Positions 1-5,996 of a stretch of DNA of 51,180 nucleotides are shown one piece after another. A program made the translations under genes and the position numbers. The notes beneath the pieces are model-generated. The model saw only the letters and a program-made list of their open reading frames with translations, did not search any database and was not told the origin of the DNA. Source of the DNA: Deltaproteobacteria bacterium (GTDB lineage Bacteria; Desulfobacterota; Desulfarculia; Desulfarculales; Desulfarculaceae). Within the stretch, counting starts at the first letter, position 1, and every line of letters begins with the position of its first letter. The DNA lies in contig JAHLLJ010000013.1 in NCBI GenBank assembly GCA_020444205.1, forward strand, positions 1 through 51,180, in the 5' to 3' direction.

Positions 1-302
1 TCGATGATCTCGTTGGAGCCGTTGCCCAACACGATCTGCTCCTGGGCCAGGCCGAAGCGCTGGGCCAGGGCCTGGCGCAGCTCAAAGCCCGCGCCGTCGG
101 GGTAGCGGTTCAGGCCGGCCAGGGCCTTGGCCATGGCCTCTTGGGCCTTGGGCGAGGTGCCCAGGGGATTTTCATTGCTGGCCAGCTTGATGGCCCCGCT
201 TATGCCCAGCTCCCGCTCCAATTCCTCGATGGGCTTGCCCGGCTTGTAAGGCACCAAGGCCTGAATCTCCGGAGGTACGGGAGGCAGATTGCGCTTATTC
301 AC
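1..302 (-). CDS. hisC: Histidinol-phosphate aminotransferase, N-terminal part (cut by window start)
   Basis: PLP-dependent class I/II aminotransferase of histidine biosynthesis, converting imidazole-acetol phosphate to histidinol phosphate in the cytoplasm. About 100 N-terminal residues are present. The segment with SNENPLG, then NRYPDG and GNGSNEIID, is the typical HisC N-terminal signature. I chose the GTG start at 302 because AAGGAG lies six bases before it; an ATG at 353 is in frame but has no such site and adds an atypical extension. The PLP lysine lies outside the window. A broader-specificity aminotransferase is possible, but these motifs favour HisC. Confidence 0.88.
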   Translation of the reverse strand, partial: MNKRNLPPVPPEIQALVPYKPGKPIEELERELGISGAIKLASNENPLGTSPKAQEAMAKALAGLNRYPDGAGFELRQALAQRFGLAQEQIVLGNGSNEII

Positions 303-420
303 CAGATGCTCCTTAAATGTGGCCGCCGCAGTGAAGGGTTGACCTAACTGCATGGCCTGGCTGAAAAACGAGGCAAAATTTACCGTGGGCCCGCCAAGGC
401 TGTCAAGGCAGGGGCAAGCC

Positions 421-849
421 TTAGGGCAACTCCTCGTAGCTGGCCTCCAAGGGCCCGGCCAAGAGTTGCAAGGTGCGCACCTTGACCTCCAGCACCTGGG
501 CCGCCGGATCGGCGGTAATTCCGGTCAGGTGGGGCATGCTCCGGGCAAAGCGCTCCTTGAGCGCCTGTTGCTCAGCTTCCGGCACGGGAGCACACCTACC
601 GCCCACGGTCAGGGCCTTTACCTGACCCTCCGGCTCTCCGGACCGGCGGTCGTCGATAAGCAGGCTCACCTGGGGGTTGGCCAGGATGTTGCGGTACTTT
701 TGGGTTTCAGCCGAGGTTATCAAATAGAGCTTGCGGCCCTGGTCTCCGGGGAGATAGGCCATGAGCGAGGCGTGGGGCTGATGTCCGGTGGAAGTGGCCA
801 GCACGCAGGTGTCGTTTTCGCGGATAAAGGCCAGCATCGTTTCCAGCAT
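421..849 (-). CDS. Pyridoxamine 5'-phosphate oxidase-like FMN-binding protein
   Basis: A 142-residue single-domain protein of the split-barrel flavin-binding fold. The N-terminal pattern (short helix, then [16 protein letters not shown], then [19 protein letters not shown] and VSLLIDDR) is that of the PNPOx-like/general-stress FMN-binding families. The true substrate cannot be read from sequence; many members bind FMN, F420 or haem and are not PdxH. It ends 118 bases before hisC and starts three bases after the cupin gene, so it is probably co-transcribed with the minus-strand genes upstream. It is shorter than PdxH (about 200 residues), which argues against pyridoxal phosphate synthesis. Confidence 0.8.
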   Translation of the reverse strand: MLETMLAFIRENDTCVLATSTGHQPHASLMAYLPGDQGRKLYLITSAETQKYRNILANPQVSLLIDDRRSGEPEGQVKALTVGGRCAPVPEAEQQALKERFARSMPHLTGITADPAAQVLEVKVRTLQLLAGPLEASYEELP

Positions 850-852
850 GGC

Positions 853-1272
853 TTACTCCGAAGCAAACTCCGCGGGCAGGTCGTCATCAGCCTGATAGGG
901 CCGGTCGCTCAGCTCCACAAAGGTGATGGTCTCTTGGGCAAAGAAGCGATGAGCCACTCCCGGGGGTATGAACAGCCGGTCCCCTGCCTCTACCCGCAAC
1001 TCCAGGCGTTCGCCGGTGTCCGGGCAAAAGAACTCAGCGGTGCCCTGTCCCGCGGCAATGTAAATATATTCTTGCTTGCTTTTATGCAGGTGGCCGCCCC
1101 GAAAGCCCGCGCCAGGCTCCAGGGTGAACATCCCCACCCGCTGAATCGTCGGGCCATTGAGGATCAAGTGGCCCTGGCCTCGGGAGTCCTCAAAGCGCTT
1201 TTCCGTGGCAAACTCGTCGGTCAGGGGCAGCTTGACCACTTCAATCCGCTGGGCCAGGGGAGTTTCAGGCAT
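853..1272 (-). CDS. Cupin-domain protein
   Basis: A small (139-residue) single-cupin protein. The two metal-binding cupin motifs are visible: HLHKSKQEYIYIAAGQG and, later, GDRLFIPPGVAHRF, giving His/Glu/His ligands. The domain resembles sugar-binding or sugar-isomerase cupins but the substrate is unknown. An upstream ATG at 1311 is in frame; I prefer the ATG at 1272 because it is preceded by GGAGAAGG and overlaps the end of the upstream gene by only 8 bases, as expected in a tight minus-strand operon with the PNPOx-like protein. Confidence 0.78.
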   Translation of the reverse strand: MPETPLAQRIEVVKLPLTDEFATEKRFEDSRGQGHLILNGPTIQRVGMFTLEPGAGFRGGHLHKSKQEYIYIAAGQGTAEFFCPDTGERLELRVEAGDRLFIPPGVAHRFFAQETITFVELSDRPYQADDDLPAEFASE

Positions 1273-1609
1273 CGGCCTTCTCCGTGGAGGCCTCAGATTC
1301 ACCGTCATCATTCGCCTCGCCCGCCTGAGCCGCCTCGTTCACTCCGGGCGTAAAGGCCTCTGGCGGGCCCAGGGAGGGATCGGGCAGCGTGGCCAAATCT
1401 TCCAAAGCCTGTTCCAGCAGGTCCACCCTGTCGCCCACCGGCTTGAGCCGGTCAACGAACAAATAGTAGCGTCCCTTGAACCAGCATAAGCCGCTTTTAA
1501 GATGCAGCCCAGCGAAATGCAGCTTCTCATAGGCAAGCTGCACACCCTTTCCCCGCACCTCGCGCTCCAGCTCGGCCAGGCGCTCCTTGCCTCTTTTTGC
1601 CGCGCTCAC
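1265..1609 (-). CDS. Uncharacterised small protein, tandem paralogue A
   Basis: I do not recognise a named family. The 114-residue product has a basic N-terminal helix, a central segment with SGLCWFKGRYYLFVDR and an acidic Ala/Glu-rich C-terminal tail. The central segment matches the next gene upstream (1622-1921), which has SGLCRLRGKPVIFIER at the corresponding place, followed in both by a helix ending in a Leu/Ala-rich stretch. The two genes therefore look like an old tandem duplication. No signal peptide or membrane segment is present. The 3' end overlaps the cupin gene by 8 bases, suggesting translational coupling. Confidence 0.68.
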   Translation of the reverse strand: MSAAKRGKERLAELEREVRGKGVQLAYEKLHFAGLHLKSGLCWFKGRYYLFVDRLKPVGDRVDLLEQALEDLATLPDPSLGPPEAFTPGVNEAAQAGEANDDGESEASTEKADA

Positions 1610-1621
1610 TAGACCCTCACC

Positions 1622-1921
1622 TCAGTCATCCCACTCATCTCCCTGGCCGGCAAAGCCCGCCAAGTCTTGCAGATATCCCCGCACCGCCGGGCGCAGATAC
1701 ACCCCCTCCAGGTCCAGGGCCAATAAAGCCAGCCCCAGGCGGCGGCAGTGTTGGGCGGTGTCTTGCCGCCGTTCAATAAATATTACCGGTTTTCCCCGCA
1801 GACGGCAGAGCCCGCTTCTGGCCGAAGGATCATCACCCCCGTCCAGGCTTTCCAGACGCACATCCACTCCCAACCCCTGGGCCACCTCATTGAGCAAAAA
1901 CCACAGGCGCTTGTCATCCAT
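1622..1921 (-). CDS. Uncharacterised small protein, tandem paralogue B
   Basis: A 99-residue cytoplasmic-type protein starting MDDKRLWFLLNEVAQ. The frame is open further upstream, but that part lies inside the SPOR gene and is rich in Gly/Pro/Arg, as expected of an out-of-frame reading. I therefore place the start at the ATG at 1921, nine bases after the SPOR stop codon. The central SGLCRLRGKPVIFIER segment is shared with the neighbouring gene at 1265-1609. Function unknown. It sits 12 bases upstream of its paralogue and belongs to the same minus-strand operon. Confidence 0.65.
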   Translation of the reverse strand: MDDKRLWFLLNEVAQGLGVDVRLESLDGGDDPSARSGLCRLRGKPVIFIERRQDTAQHCRRLGLALLALDLEGVYLRPAVRGYLQDLAGFAGQGDEWDD

Positions 1922-1929
1922 GATCCGGC

Positions 1930-2688
1930 TCAGCGCAGAGGAAGCAAGAATGCGTCGCTGATAATACCCTGCTTTTCCCAGGCCTTGTATTGGCCCTTGG
2001 CCTCGGCCAAGGTGGGGAAGCTTCCCACGCACACCCGGTGCCAGATGCCGCGCCCACCCAGGTCCACTTGGCTCACCCTGGCGGGCAGTCCCTGGTCTTT
2101 CAGGCGCTTGGCGTAGTTTTGGGCCATGGCCTCGCGCCGGAAAGAGGCGGCGCAAACAGTCCAGGCGTCCAGGCCCGCCTTGGCGGTGGGCCCTTGCGCC
2201 GGCCTATCCGGCGGAGCGGTGCTGGTGGTTACCGTGCTCTCGGTGGTACTGGCCGTGGTGGTGGTCGTGGTGGTGCTGGTGGATTCGGTGGTGCTGGTGC
2301 TCGAGGTGCTGCTGGTGGTGGTCTCCACCGGCTGCTCGTACGGCTCCACGGGACCACTTACCTTGACCTGGGGCGGGGGCACGGCTTCGCTGGTGCCCTT
2401 GGCTGTGGCGCCCGCGGTTTGGGCCTGGTGGGGTTTCATAAATTGGGGCAGCCAAATGCTCCCGTTTCCTGGGGCGGACCACCAAGCCACGGCGAAAAAT
2501 CCGGCGATCAATACCCCTCCCACCCCGGTCAGCAAATAGAAGCGCCGCCTGTGGAGATCCCATAAACGCGGCGCCCGGAAATGCATCCGTTTGACCTGGA
2601 GATAGCGGTACAAGTAGAACAAACCGCCACCCAGGTACAACATGCCGCCTATGAGCAAGACCAACAGGATCAGAGCTGACATAACCAC
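1930..2688 (-). CDS. Membrane-anchored SPOR-domain protein
   Basis: A 252-residue inner-membrane protein with a periplasmic C-terminal SPOR domain, a fold that binds glycan strands denuded of stem peptides at division sites. Residues about 4-27 and 53-72 are hydrophobic and look like two membrane segments separated by a basic loop. Next comes a Ser/Thr low-complexity linker at about residues 123-160. The last 75 residues, from WTVCAASFRREAMAQNYAKRL through WHRVCVGSFPTLAEAK, form the SPOR domain. The two cysteines, in VCAASF and VCVGSF, sit on the two SPOR repeats and could form a disulfide. It heads the minus-strand group that runs towards hisC. Confidence 0.82.
   Translation of the reverse strand: MVMSALILLVLLIGGMLYLGGGLFYLYRYLQVKRMHFRAPRLWDLHRRRFYLLTGVGGVLIAGFFAVAWWSAPGNGSIWLPQFMKPHQAQTAGATAKGTSEAVPPPQVKVSGPVEPYEQPVETTTSSTSSTSTTESTSTTTTTTTASTTESTVTTSTAPPDRPAQGPTAKAGLDAWTVCAASFRREAMAQNYAKRLKDQGLPARVSQVDLGGRGIWHRVCVGSFPTLAEAKGQYKAWEKQGIISDAFLLPLR
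2205..2325. repeat. Low-complexity ACC/ACN-type simple repeat
   Basis: This stretch is dominated by short ggtggt/accacc-like units and encodes the Ser/Thr-rich linker of the SPOR protein. The codons vary (ACC, ACG, AGC, TCG), so it is a degenerate coding repeat, not a clean microsatellite. It is still the most repetitive segment in the window and a likely site of length variation between strains. Confidence 0.6.
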
Positions 2689-2779
2689 ACCGTAAAAGCT
2701 GACAAAGCTGGATTTACGCTAACATCACCTCCCCTGGTTTACAAGGCCCGGATGACCCGTTATTTACCCTTGCGCGTTC

Positions 2780-2808
2780 TTGACACCCCTGCGAGGAAAG
2801 GTCATGAT
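2780..2808 (+). promoter_or_regulatory. Sigma70-type promoter of the IclR regulator gene
   Basis: A perfect TTGACA at 2780-2785 is followed by a 17-base spacer and CATGAT at 2803-2808 (4 of 6 to the -10 consensus). Transcription would begin near 2816, about 23 bases before the ATG at 2839. This supports the ATG at 2839 over the in-frame ATG at 2752, which would put the promoter inside the coding region. Confidence 0.55.
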
Positions 2809-2838
2809 GAAAACCTGCGTGTTCAGCAAGGAGAACGC

Positions 2839-3597
2839 ATGCCCGCTCAAACCGGCTACCGCGCCCCCTCGGTGGGACGAGCCCTGAAAATATTGGAACT
2901 GGTGGCCCAAAGCCGCGAAGGCATTGGCATCAGCGAGCTTTCCCGCCAGTTGGAGATAAGTAAGGGCACGGTATTTGGCCTGTGCAAGCAGCTGGAAGCC
3001 GGAGGAGCCCTTAGCAGGGACCCATCCACCAAGCGCTACGGCCTGGGTCCCCTGGTGGCCACCCTGGCCCGGCGCGGCTTTGCCCAGGCCAGCCTGCGCG
3101 ACGCGGCCGGCCCGGAGATGACCCGCCTTTGCAGCCGCTTGGACGAGTCCGTTTTTCTGGGGGTAATGGGCCGGGGCGAGGTGATGGTGGTGGAAGCCCG
3201 CCAACCCCCGGAACAGATACGCATCTCAGCCGGGCCGGGCACCCGCCTGCCCCTTTTGGCCGGAGCGGTGGGCAAGGTGTTTCTAGCCGGACAGCCCCCC
3301 GCGGTGGTTGACAAAATCCTGTCCCATGGCCTGCCCCGACACACCCCCGACTCGGTGGTGGATGTTGAAGAATACCGCAAGCAGTTGGAGTTGGTGCGTG
3401 AACAGGGCTATGCCGTGGAGCGCGACGAGTATCTCAACGGTATCTGGGGAGTTGCGGTACTGGTAGGCAGCGCGGGCGGCCTGGCCTCAGCTCTGTACGT
3501 GGTGGGCTTCACCTCATCGCTCACACCGGGTCACCTAGATGAGGTGGTGCGCGAAACCATGGAGAGCGCCCGGTCCATCCGGCTAAACCTTCACTAG
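2839..3597 (+). CDS. IclR-family transcriptional regulator
   Basis: A 252-residue DNA-binding regulator. Residues about 8-60 form the winged helix-turn-helix (SVGRALKILELVA, then ISELSRQLEISKGTVFGLCKQLE). Residues about 75-250 form the IclR effector-binding domain, with GRGEVMVVEARQPPEQIRIS, then GAVGKVFLAG and the closing NGIWGVAVLV. The ATG at 2839 follows AAGGAG with a five-base gap. IclR proteins usually control a nearby catabolic gene set, but both neighbours face other ways, so the target is not evident; it may act elsewhere or on itself. The gene is convergent with the small regulator at 3611-3889. Confidence 0.92.
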   Translation: MPAQTGYRAPSVGRALKILELVAQSREGIGISELSRQLEISKGTVFGLCKQLEAGGALSRDPSTKRYGLGPLVATLARRGFAQASLRDAAGPEMTRLCSRLDESVFLGVMGRGEVMVVEARQPPEQIRISAGPGTRLPLLAGAVGKVFLAGQPPAVVDKILSHGLPRHTPDSVVDVEEYRKQLELVREQGYAVERDEYLNGIWGVAVLVGSAGGLASALYVVGFTSSLTPGHLDEVVRETMESARSIRLNLH

Positions 3598-3610
3598 CCT
3601 CACCCGGTTC

Positions 3611-3889
3611 TTAAGACCTCTTTTCAAACCATGGCCCGTCAATGCGTTGGCCCCGGCAAACCGGGCAGCGGCCGGGTGCGTCCAGGCGGCGGCGCTTGTT
3701 GAACTCGTAGCCGCAGGCGCGGCACTGGGCCGGAGTTATGAGCAAGTCCTTGCCCAGGGAGCGCTGCAAGTGGACCAGGTGTTCCTCCACCTCCCGGCGG
3801 GTGAGCAAAAGCTCACCAGCCAACTCCAGGGCGCTCCAAGGCCCCTGGGTCAGCATTTGGGCGATGGTCTGTCGGATGGTCAGAGGCAA
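3611..3889 (-). CDS. Small HTH plus zinc-ribbon transcriptional regulator
   Basis: A 92-residue protein with an N-terminal winged-helix-like segment (residues about 1-50: TIRQTIAQML, LELAGELLLTRREVEEHL) and a C-terminal zinc ribbon with C56-x2-C59 and C75-x2-C78. This matches the family described as predicted regulators with an HTH domain fused to a Zn ribbon (COG3357), better known from archaea. The start codon lies only 18 bases after the predicted 3' end of the SRP RNA on the same strand, with no terminator between them, so the two may share a transcript. The regulatory target is unknown. Confidence 0.75.
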   Translation of the reverse strand: MPLTIRQTIAQMLTQGPWSALELAGELLLTRREVEEHLVHLQRSLGKDLLITPAQCRACGYEFNKRRRLDAPGRCPVCRGQRIDGPWFEKRS

Positions 3890-3907
3890 GACGAATACTT
3901 TTTAGAT

Positions 3908-4182
3908 GACCCCAGCCGGGCATCCTGCGTCGAATTTTCCACCAAGGGGCATGTGAAACGCGGGATTTAGATCCAGAGCGTTCCGCGACACGCACCGCAT
4001 CGCTTACCGCTGCTTCCTTCCGGACCTGACGGGGTTCACGACCGCACGTCGCGCGGTGTCCGAACAAAACCCCGTGATCACAAAAACACCTTGGCGGCCA
4101 ACCCTCTGCAGGCCTTCAGCCCCGCAAAAGCGGATTTCGGGAAAAGGGCACCGCTAGCTCCCCGCCTAGCACGGCCGGGGTC
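3908..4182 (-). ncRNA. ffs: Signal recognition particle RNA, large bacterial type with Alu domain
   Basis: The conserved S-domain core (GTCAGGTCCGGAAGG followed by AAGCAGC on the minus strand, 4009-4030) identifies SRP RNA, the scaffold for Ffh in co-translational membrane targeting. Its 5' part (4095-4170) has the features of the Alu domain of Bacillus-type SRP RNA: GTGCTAGGCGGGGAGCTAG, then CGGTGCCC, then CCGC-TTTT-GCGGGGCTGAA. The ends pair: GACCCC near 4182 with GGGGTC near 3908, extended by GCCG with CGGC. This gives an RNA of about 275 nt, unlike the roughly 114-nt 4.5S RNA of enteric bacteria. The exact ends are estimates from the closing helix. Confidence 0.88.
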
Positions 4183-4184
4183 GA

Positions 4185-4200
4185 AGTGTAATTCTATCGC
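4185..4200 (-). promoter_or_regulatory. Possible -10 element of the SRP RNA promoter
   Basis: On the minus strand TAGAAT (4196-4191) lies about eight bases before the predicted RNA 5' end at 4182. No good -35 hexamer is found at 16-18 bases, because that position is occupied by the terminator stem of the upstream HU/IHF gene. The assignment rests on spacing to the RNA end and is tentative. Confidence 0.35.
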
Positions 4201-4204
4201 AAAC

Positions 4205-4241
4205 GCAAAAAATAACCCCGCCTCTAAACAGGGACGGGGCG
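4205..4241 (-). terminator. Rho-independent terminator after the HU/IHF gene
   Basis: On the minus strand a CCCCG/CGGGG stem (4235-4239 with 4216-4220) closes a loop of about 14 bases and is followed by TTATTTTTT. It lies 55 bases after the HU/IHF stop codon and just before the SRP RNA, separating the two transcription units. Confidence 0.65.
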
Positions 4242-4295
4242 AAATTATTTGATGTCAGAGGCACGGCAACCCCGGCCTTGCGGCCGGTAAGGGAC

Positions 4296-4577
4296 CTAGT
4301 CCACTGAGTCCACGCGCTCTTTGAGCTCCTTGCCCACCTTGAAGAAGGGCAACTTCTTTTTACCAACGTCGATTATCTCGCCCGTCTTGGGGTTGCGACC
4401 TTGGTAGCCGTCATAGTCCTTGACTTTGAAGCTGCCAAACCCGCGTATCTCCACCCGATCACCGAGAATGAGGGCATCCTCGACAGATCCAAAGATAGTG
4501 TTGATCACCATCTCCGCTTTTTTGATGGTAAGGCCCTCGGCTTTAGCCAGCGCCTCTATTAGCTGAGATTTGTTCAT
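4296..4577 (-). CDS. HU/IHF-family nucleoid DNA-binding protein
   Basis: A 93-residue histone-like protein that bends DNA as a dimer. The N-terminal helical dimer part (MNKSQLIEALAKAEGL) is followed by the family signature VEIRGFGSF and the DNA-contacting arm with GRNPKTGE, whose Pro is the residue that intercalates in HU/IHF. The C-terminus FFKVGKELKERV is typical. Length is normal for the family. HU, IHF-alpha and IHF-beta cannot be separated safely; the RIEIRGFGSF/GRNPKTG pattern leans towards IHF-like. AAGGAG precedes the ATG. The gene has its own strong promoter (4625-4653) and a terminator. Confidence 0.93.
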   Translation of the reverse strand: MNKSQLIEALAKAEGLTIKKAEMVINTIFGSVEDALILGDRVEIRGFGSFKVKDYDGYQGRNPKTGEIIDVGKKKLPFFKVGKELKERVDSVD

Positions 4578-4624
4578 GGACGGGCACTCCTTGCCGGTAA
4601 TTTGGCTGTAGGCTTTAGCTAACG

Positions 4625-4653
4625 ATTGTATGCAGTTGGCTTGCTTCTGTCAA
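4625..4653 (-). promoter_or_regulatory. Strong sigma70 promoter of the HU/IHF gene
   Basis: On the minus strand TTGACA (4653-4648), a 17-base spacer and TACAAT (4630-4625) form a near-perfect sigma70 promoter. The start would be near 4618, giving a leader of about 40 bases before the ATG at 4577. Such strength suits an abundant nucleoid protein. Confidence 0.8.
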
Positions 4654-4920
4654 GCGGCTTAACTTAAACGCCCCCCCGGATGTCCAGGCTAGGCGTGTTT
4701 GTCTATCATGCCTAGTTGAGACATACCCGGCCTGTCAAGCTATTTTTTATAAATTTATCTATAAATTAGTCCTAATTATCCCGGTTCGGAGCCCCTTCCG
4801 GGGCCGGCCATGACGGCCTAAGGCCCCACAACAAGGGGCTAGGAAAAATTGTGCCCGCTTTTGCCCGCCCCCCTGCTCATGCTATTAATTAAGCTGACTT
4901 TAACCGAAGGGGGGCATCCC
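4654..4920. other. Intergenic region without a gene, with inverted repeats and an AT-rich tract
   Basis: No convincing coding frame is present. It contains an inverted repeat CTAGGC-N15-GCCTAG (4689-4715), an AT-rich tract (4741-4779) and a long nested hairpin (4790-4840). The in-frame ATG at 4849 belonging to the downstream gene is not preferred as start. The region lies between two divergent genes, so both upstream control regions are expected here. Confidence 0.6.
4790..4840 (+). other. Long nested hairpin, candidate RNA element in a 5' leader
   Basis: Three helices stack inside one another: AGCCCCTT/AAGGGGCT (4790-4797 with 4833-4840), GGGGCC/GGCCCC (4800-4805 with 4822-4827) and GGCC/GGCC (4806-4809 with 4815-4818) around an ATGAC loop. 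That is 18 pairs in 51 bases. There is no U-tract directly after it on the plus strand, so it is not a simple terminator. It could be a leader structure, a protein-binding site or a small RNA. It matches no riboswitch I can name. Confidence 0.5.
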
Positions 4921-5946
4921 GTGCGCCTGCCGAGCAAAATTTTGATAGCCGCTGTAGTGGCCTGCTGCCTTTGGCCGTCGGCTGTCCCGGCTGGGGAGAC
5001 GGCGGATTTTCAGGCCCAGGCCGTGTACAGCAAGGCGTACAAGGACCAGCGCTGGGCTATCTCCCCCAAGGATTTCAACTTCCTGGTGGACAACCTGGTG
5101 GGGGTGCTGGCTGTGGTGAGCCAGCCGGAGTTCAAGCGCCGCCATCCGGCCTTGGGCAATCTTGTGCTGCAGCAGTTGGGCGGCACGGCCCATGCCTTTT
5201 CCCTGCGGACCTACAGCAACCACGCCCAGGTGACCATGGAGCGCCCCGGCCCCAAGCTGATCGCGTACCGCGCCCAGATCGCCATGCACAAGCTGGGTTT
5301 GTCGGTTAATGGGCAGATGCTGGTGCGCCTGCACCTGCAATATGCCTCACTACAGGACCCGGAGCTGGGGGCCGAAGTGACTGTGGCCTTTCGCCCCGCC
5401 TCCCAAGTGTTGGCCGCGGCCCTCAAGCCGGTCATGGATTCCTTCCAAGAGGAGATGGACCGGCTGGCGGGCAAAGTCATGGTGCAGATCAAGGACTTTG
5501 TGCGCATTTACCAACAAGAACGCGCGGGAGCCTTCAGCCGGGCGGGCCTGCTTAGCCAACTGGCCCTGATAAACCAGCGCCGCCTGGTGCAAGCGACTGA
5601 ACTGAAAGAGCGCTCCTCCGCACCCGGGAGCGCCCTGCCCTCCGGCGGCTCGGGGCGCATACTCCTGGCCCTGGCGGCGGCCCTGCTGCTGCTGACGGGC
5701 CTGGTCCTGGGCTGGCTTTTGGCCAACCGGCTGAGGGCCTCGAGAGACCAAAGGCTTCTGCGCAATAGTCTGCGCGCCCAACGCGAACAAGCGGCCTTGG
5801 ACAAGAGGCTGGCAAAGCTGTTAAAAAGCAGAGGGATTTCTCCTCAGGCCGCGGCTGGGGCTAAACAGGAACACCAAGGGCTGAGCCAAGAGTTGCTCAA
5901 GCGCTTGAAGAAAGCCCCTGGAAAAGCAGGGCAGGCAAACTATTAA
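4921..5946 (+). CDS. Uncharacterised secreted/membrane protein with C-terminal anchor
   Basis: I do not recognise a family. The 341-residue product starts at GTG 4921, preceded by GAAGGGGGG, and begins with a clear signal peptide ending near VPAGE. An in-frame ATG at 4849 would add 24 residues ahead of it. Residues about 25-200 are a soluble mixed domain, predicted periplasmic. Residues about 246-269 form one hydrophobic segment (ILLALAAALLLLTGLVLGWLL), followed by a basic, Gln/Arg/Lys-rich, coiled-coil-like tail of about 70 residues in the cytoplasm. It lies 50 bases before the methyltransferase-glycosyltransferase gene and may be part of the same envelope unit. It lacks a PEP-CTERM motif. 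Confidence 0.62.
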   Translation: MRLPSKILIAAVVACCLWPSAVPAGETADFQAQAVYSKAYKDQRWAISPKDFNFLVDNLVGVLAVVSQPEFKRRHPALGNLVLQQLGGTAHAFSLRTYSNHAQVTMERPGPKLIAYRAQIAMHKLGLSVNGQMLVRLHLQYASLQDPELGAEVTVAFRPASQVLAAALKPVMDSFQEEMDRLAGKVMVQIKDFVRIYQQERAGAFSRAGLLSQLALINQRRLVQATELKERSSAPGSALPSGGSGRILLALAAALLLLTGLVLGWLLANRLRASRDQRLLRNSLRAQREQAALDKRLAKLLKSRGISPQAAAGAKQEHQGLSQELLKRLKKAPGKAGQANY

Positions 5947-5996
5947 CAGTCCATTTGGCTTTGGCCCGGAAAACAGGCCCCTACTAAGGAACAAAC

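Noticed and set aside
352-1353. 333-residue plus-strand open frame at the start of the window
   Set aside because: It covers the PNPOx-like and cupin genes on the other strand, both of which have recognisable folds.
2752-2838. Longer N-terminus for the IclR regulator from ATG 2752
   Set aside because: The promoter at 2780-2808 and the AAGGAG before ATG 2839 favour the shorter protein, which starts just before the HTH.
3813-4067. 84-residue minus-strand open frame
   Set aside because: It spans the SRP RNA core and the start of the small regulator; no independent support.
4166-4366. 66-residue minus-strand open frame
   Set aside because: It overlaps the HU/IHF 3' end, the terminator and the SRP RNA 5' end; composition is unlike a protein.
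4921-5946. PEP-CTERM sorting signal in the unknown membrane protein
   Set aside because: The C-terminal hydrophobic segment is followed by about 70 residues and is not preceded by a PEP-type motif.
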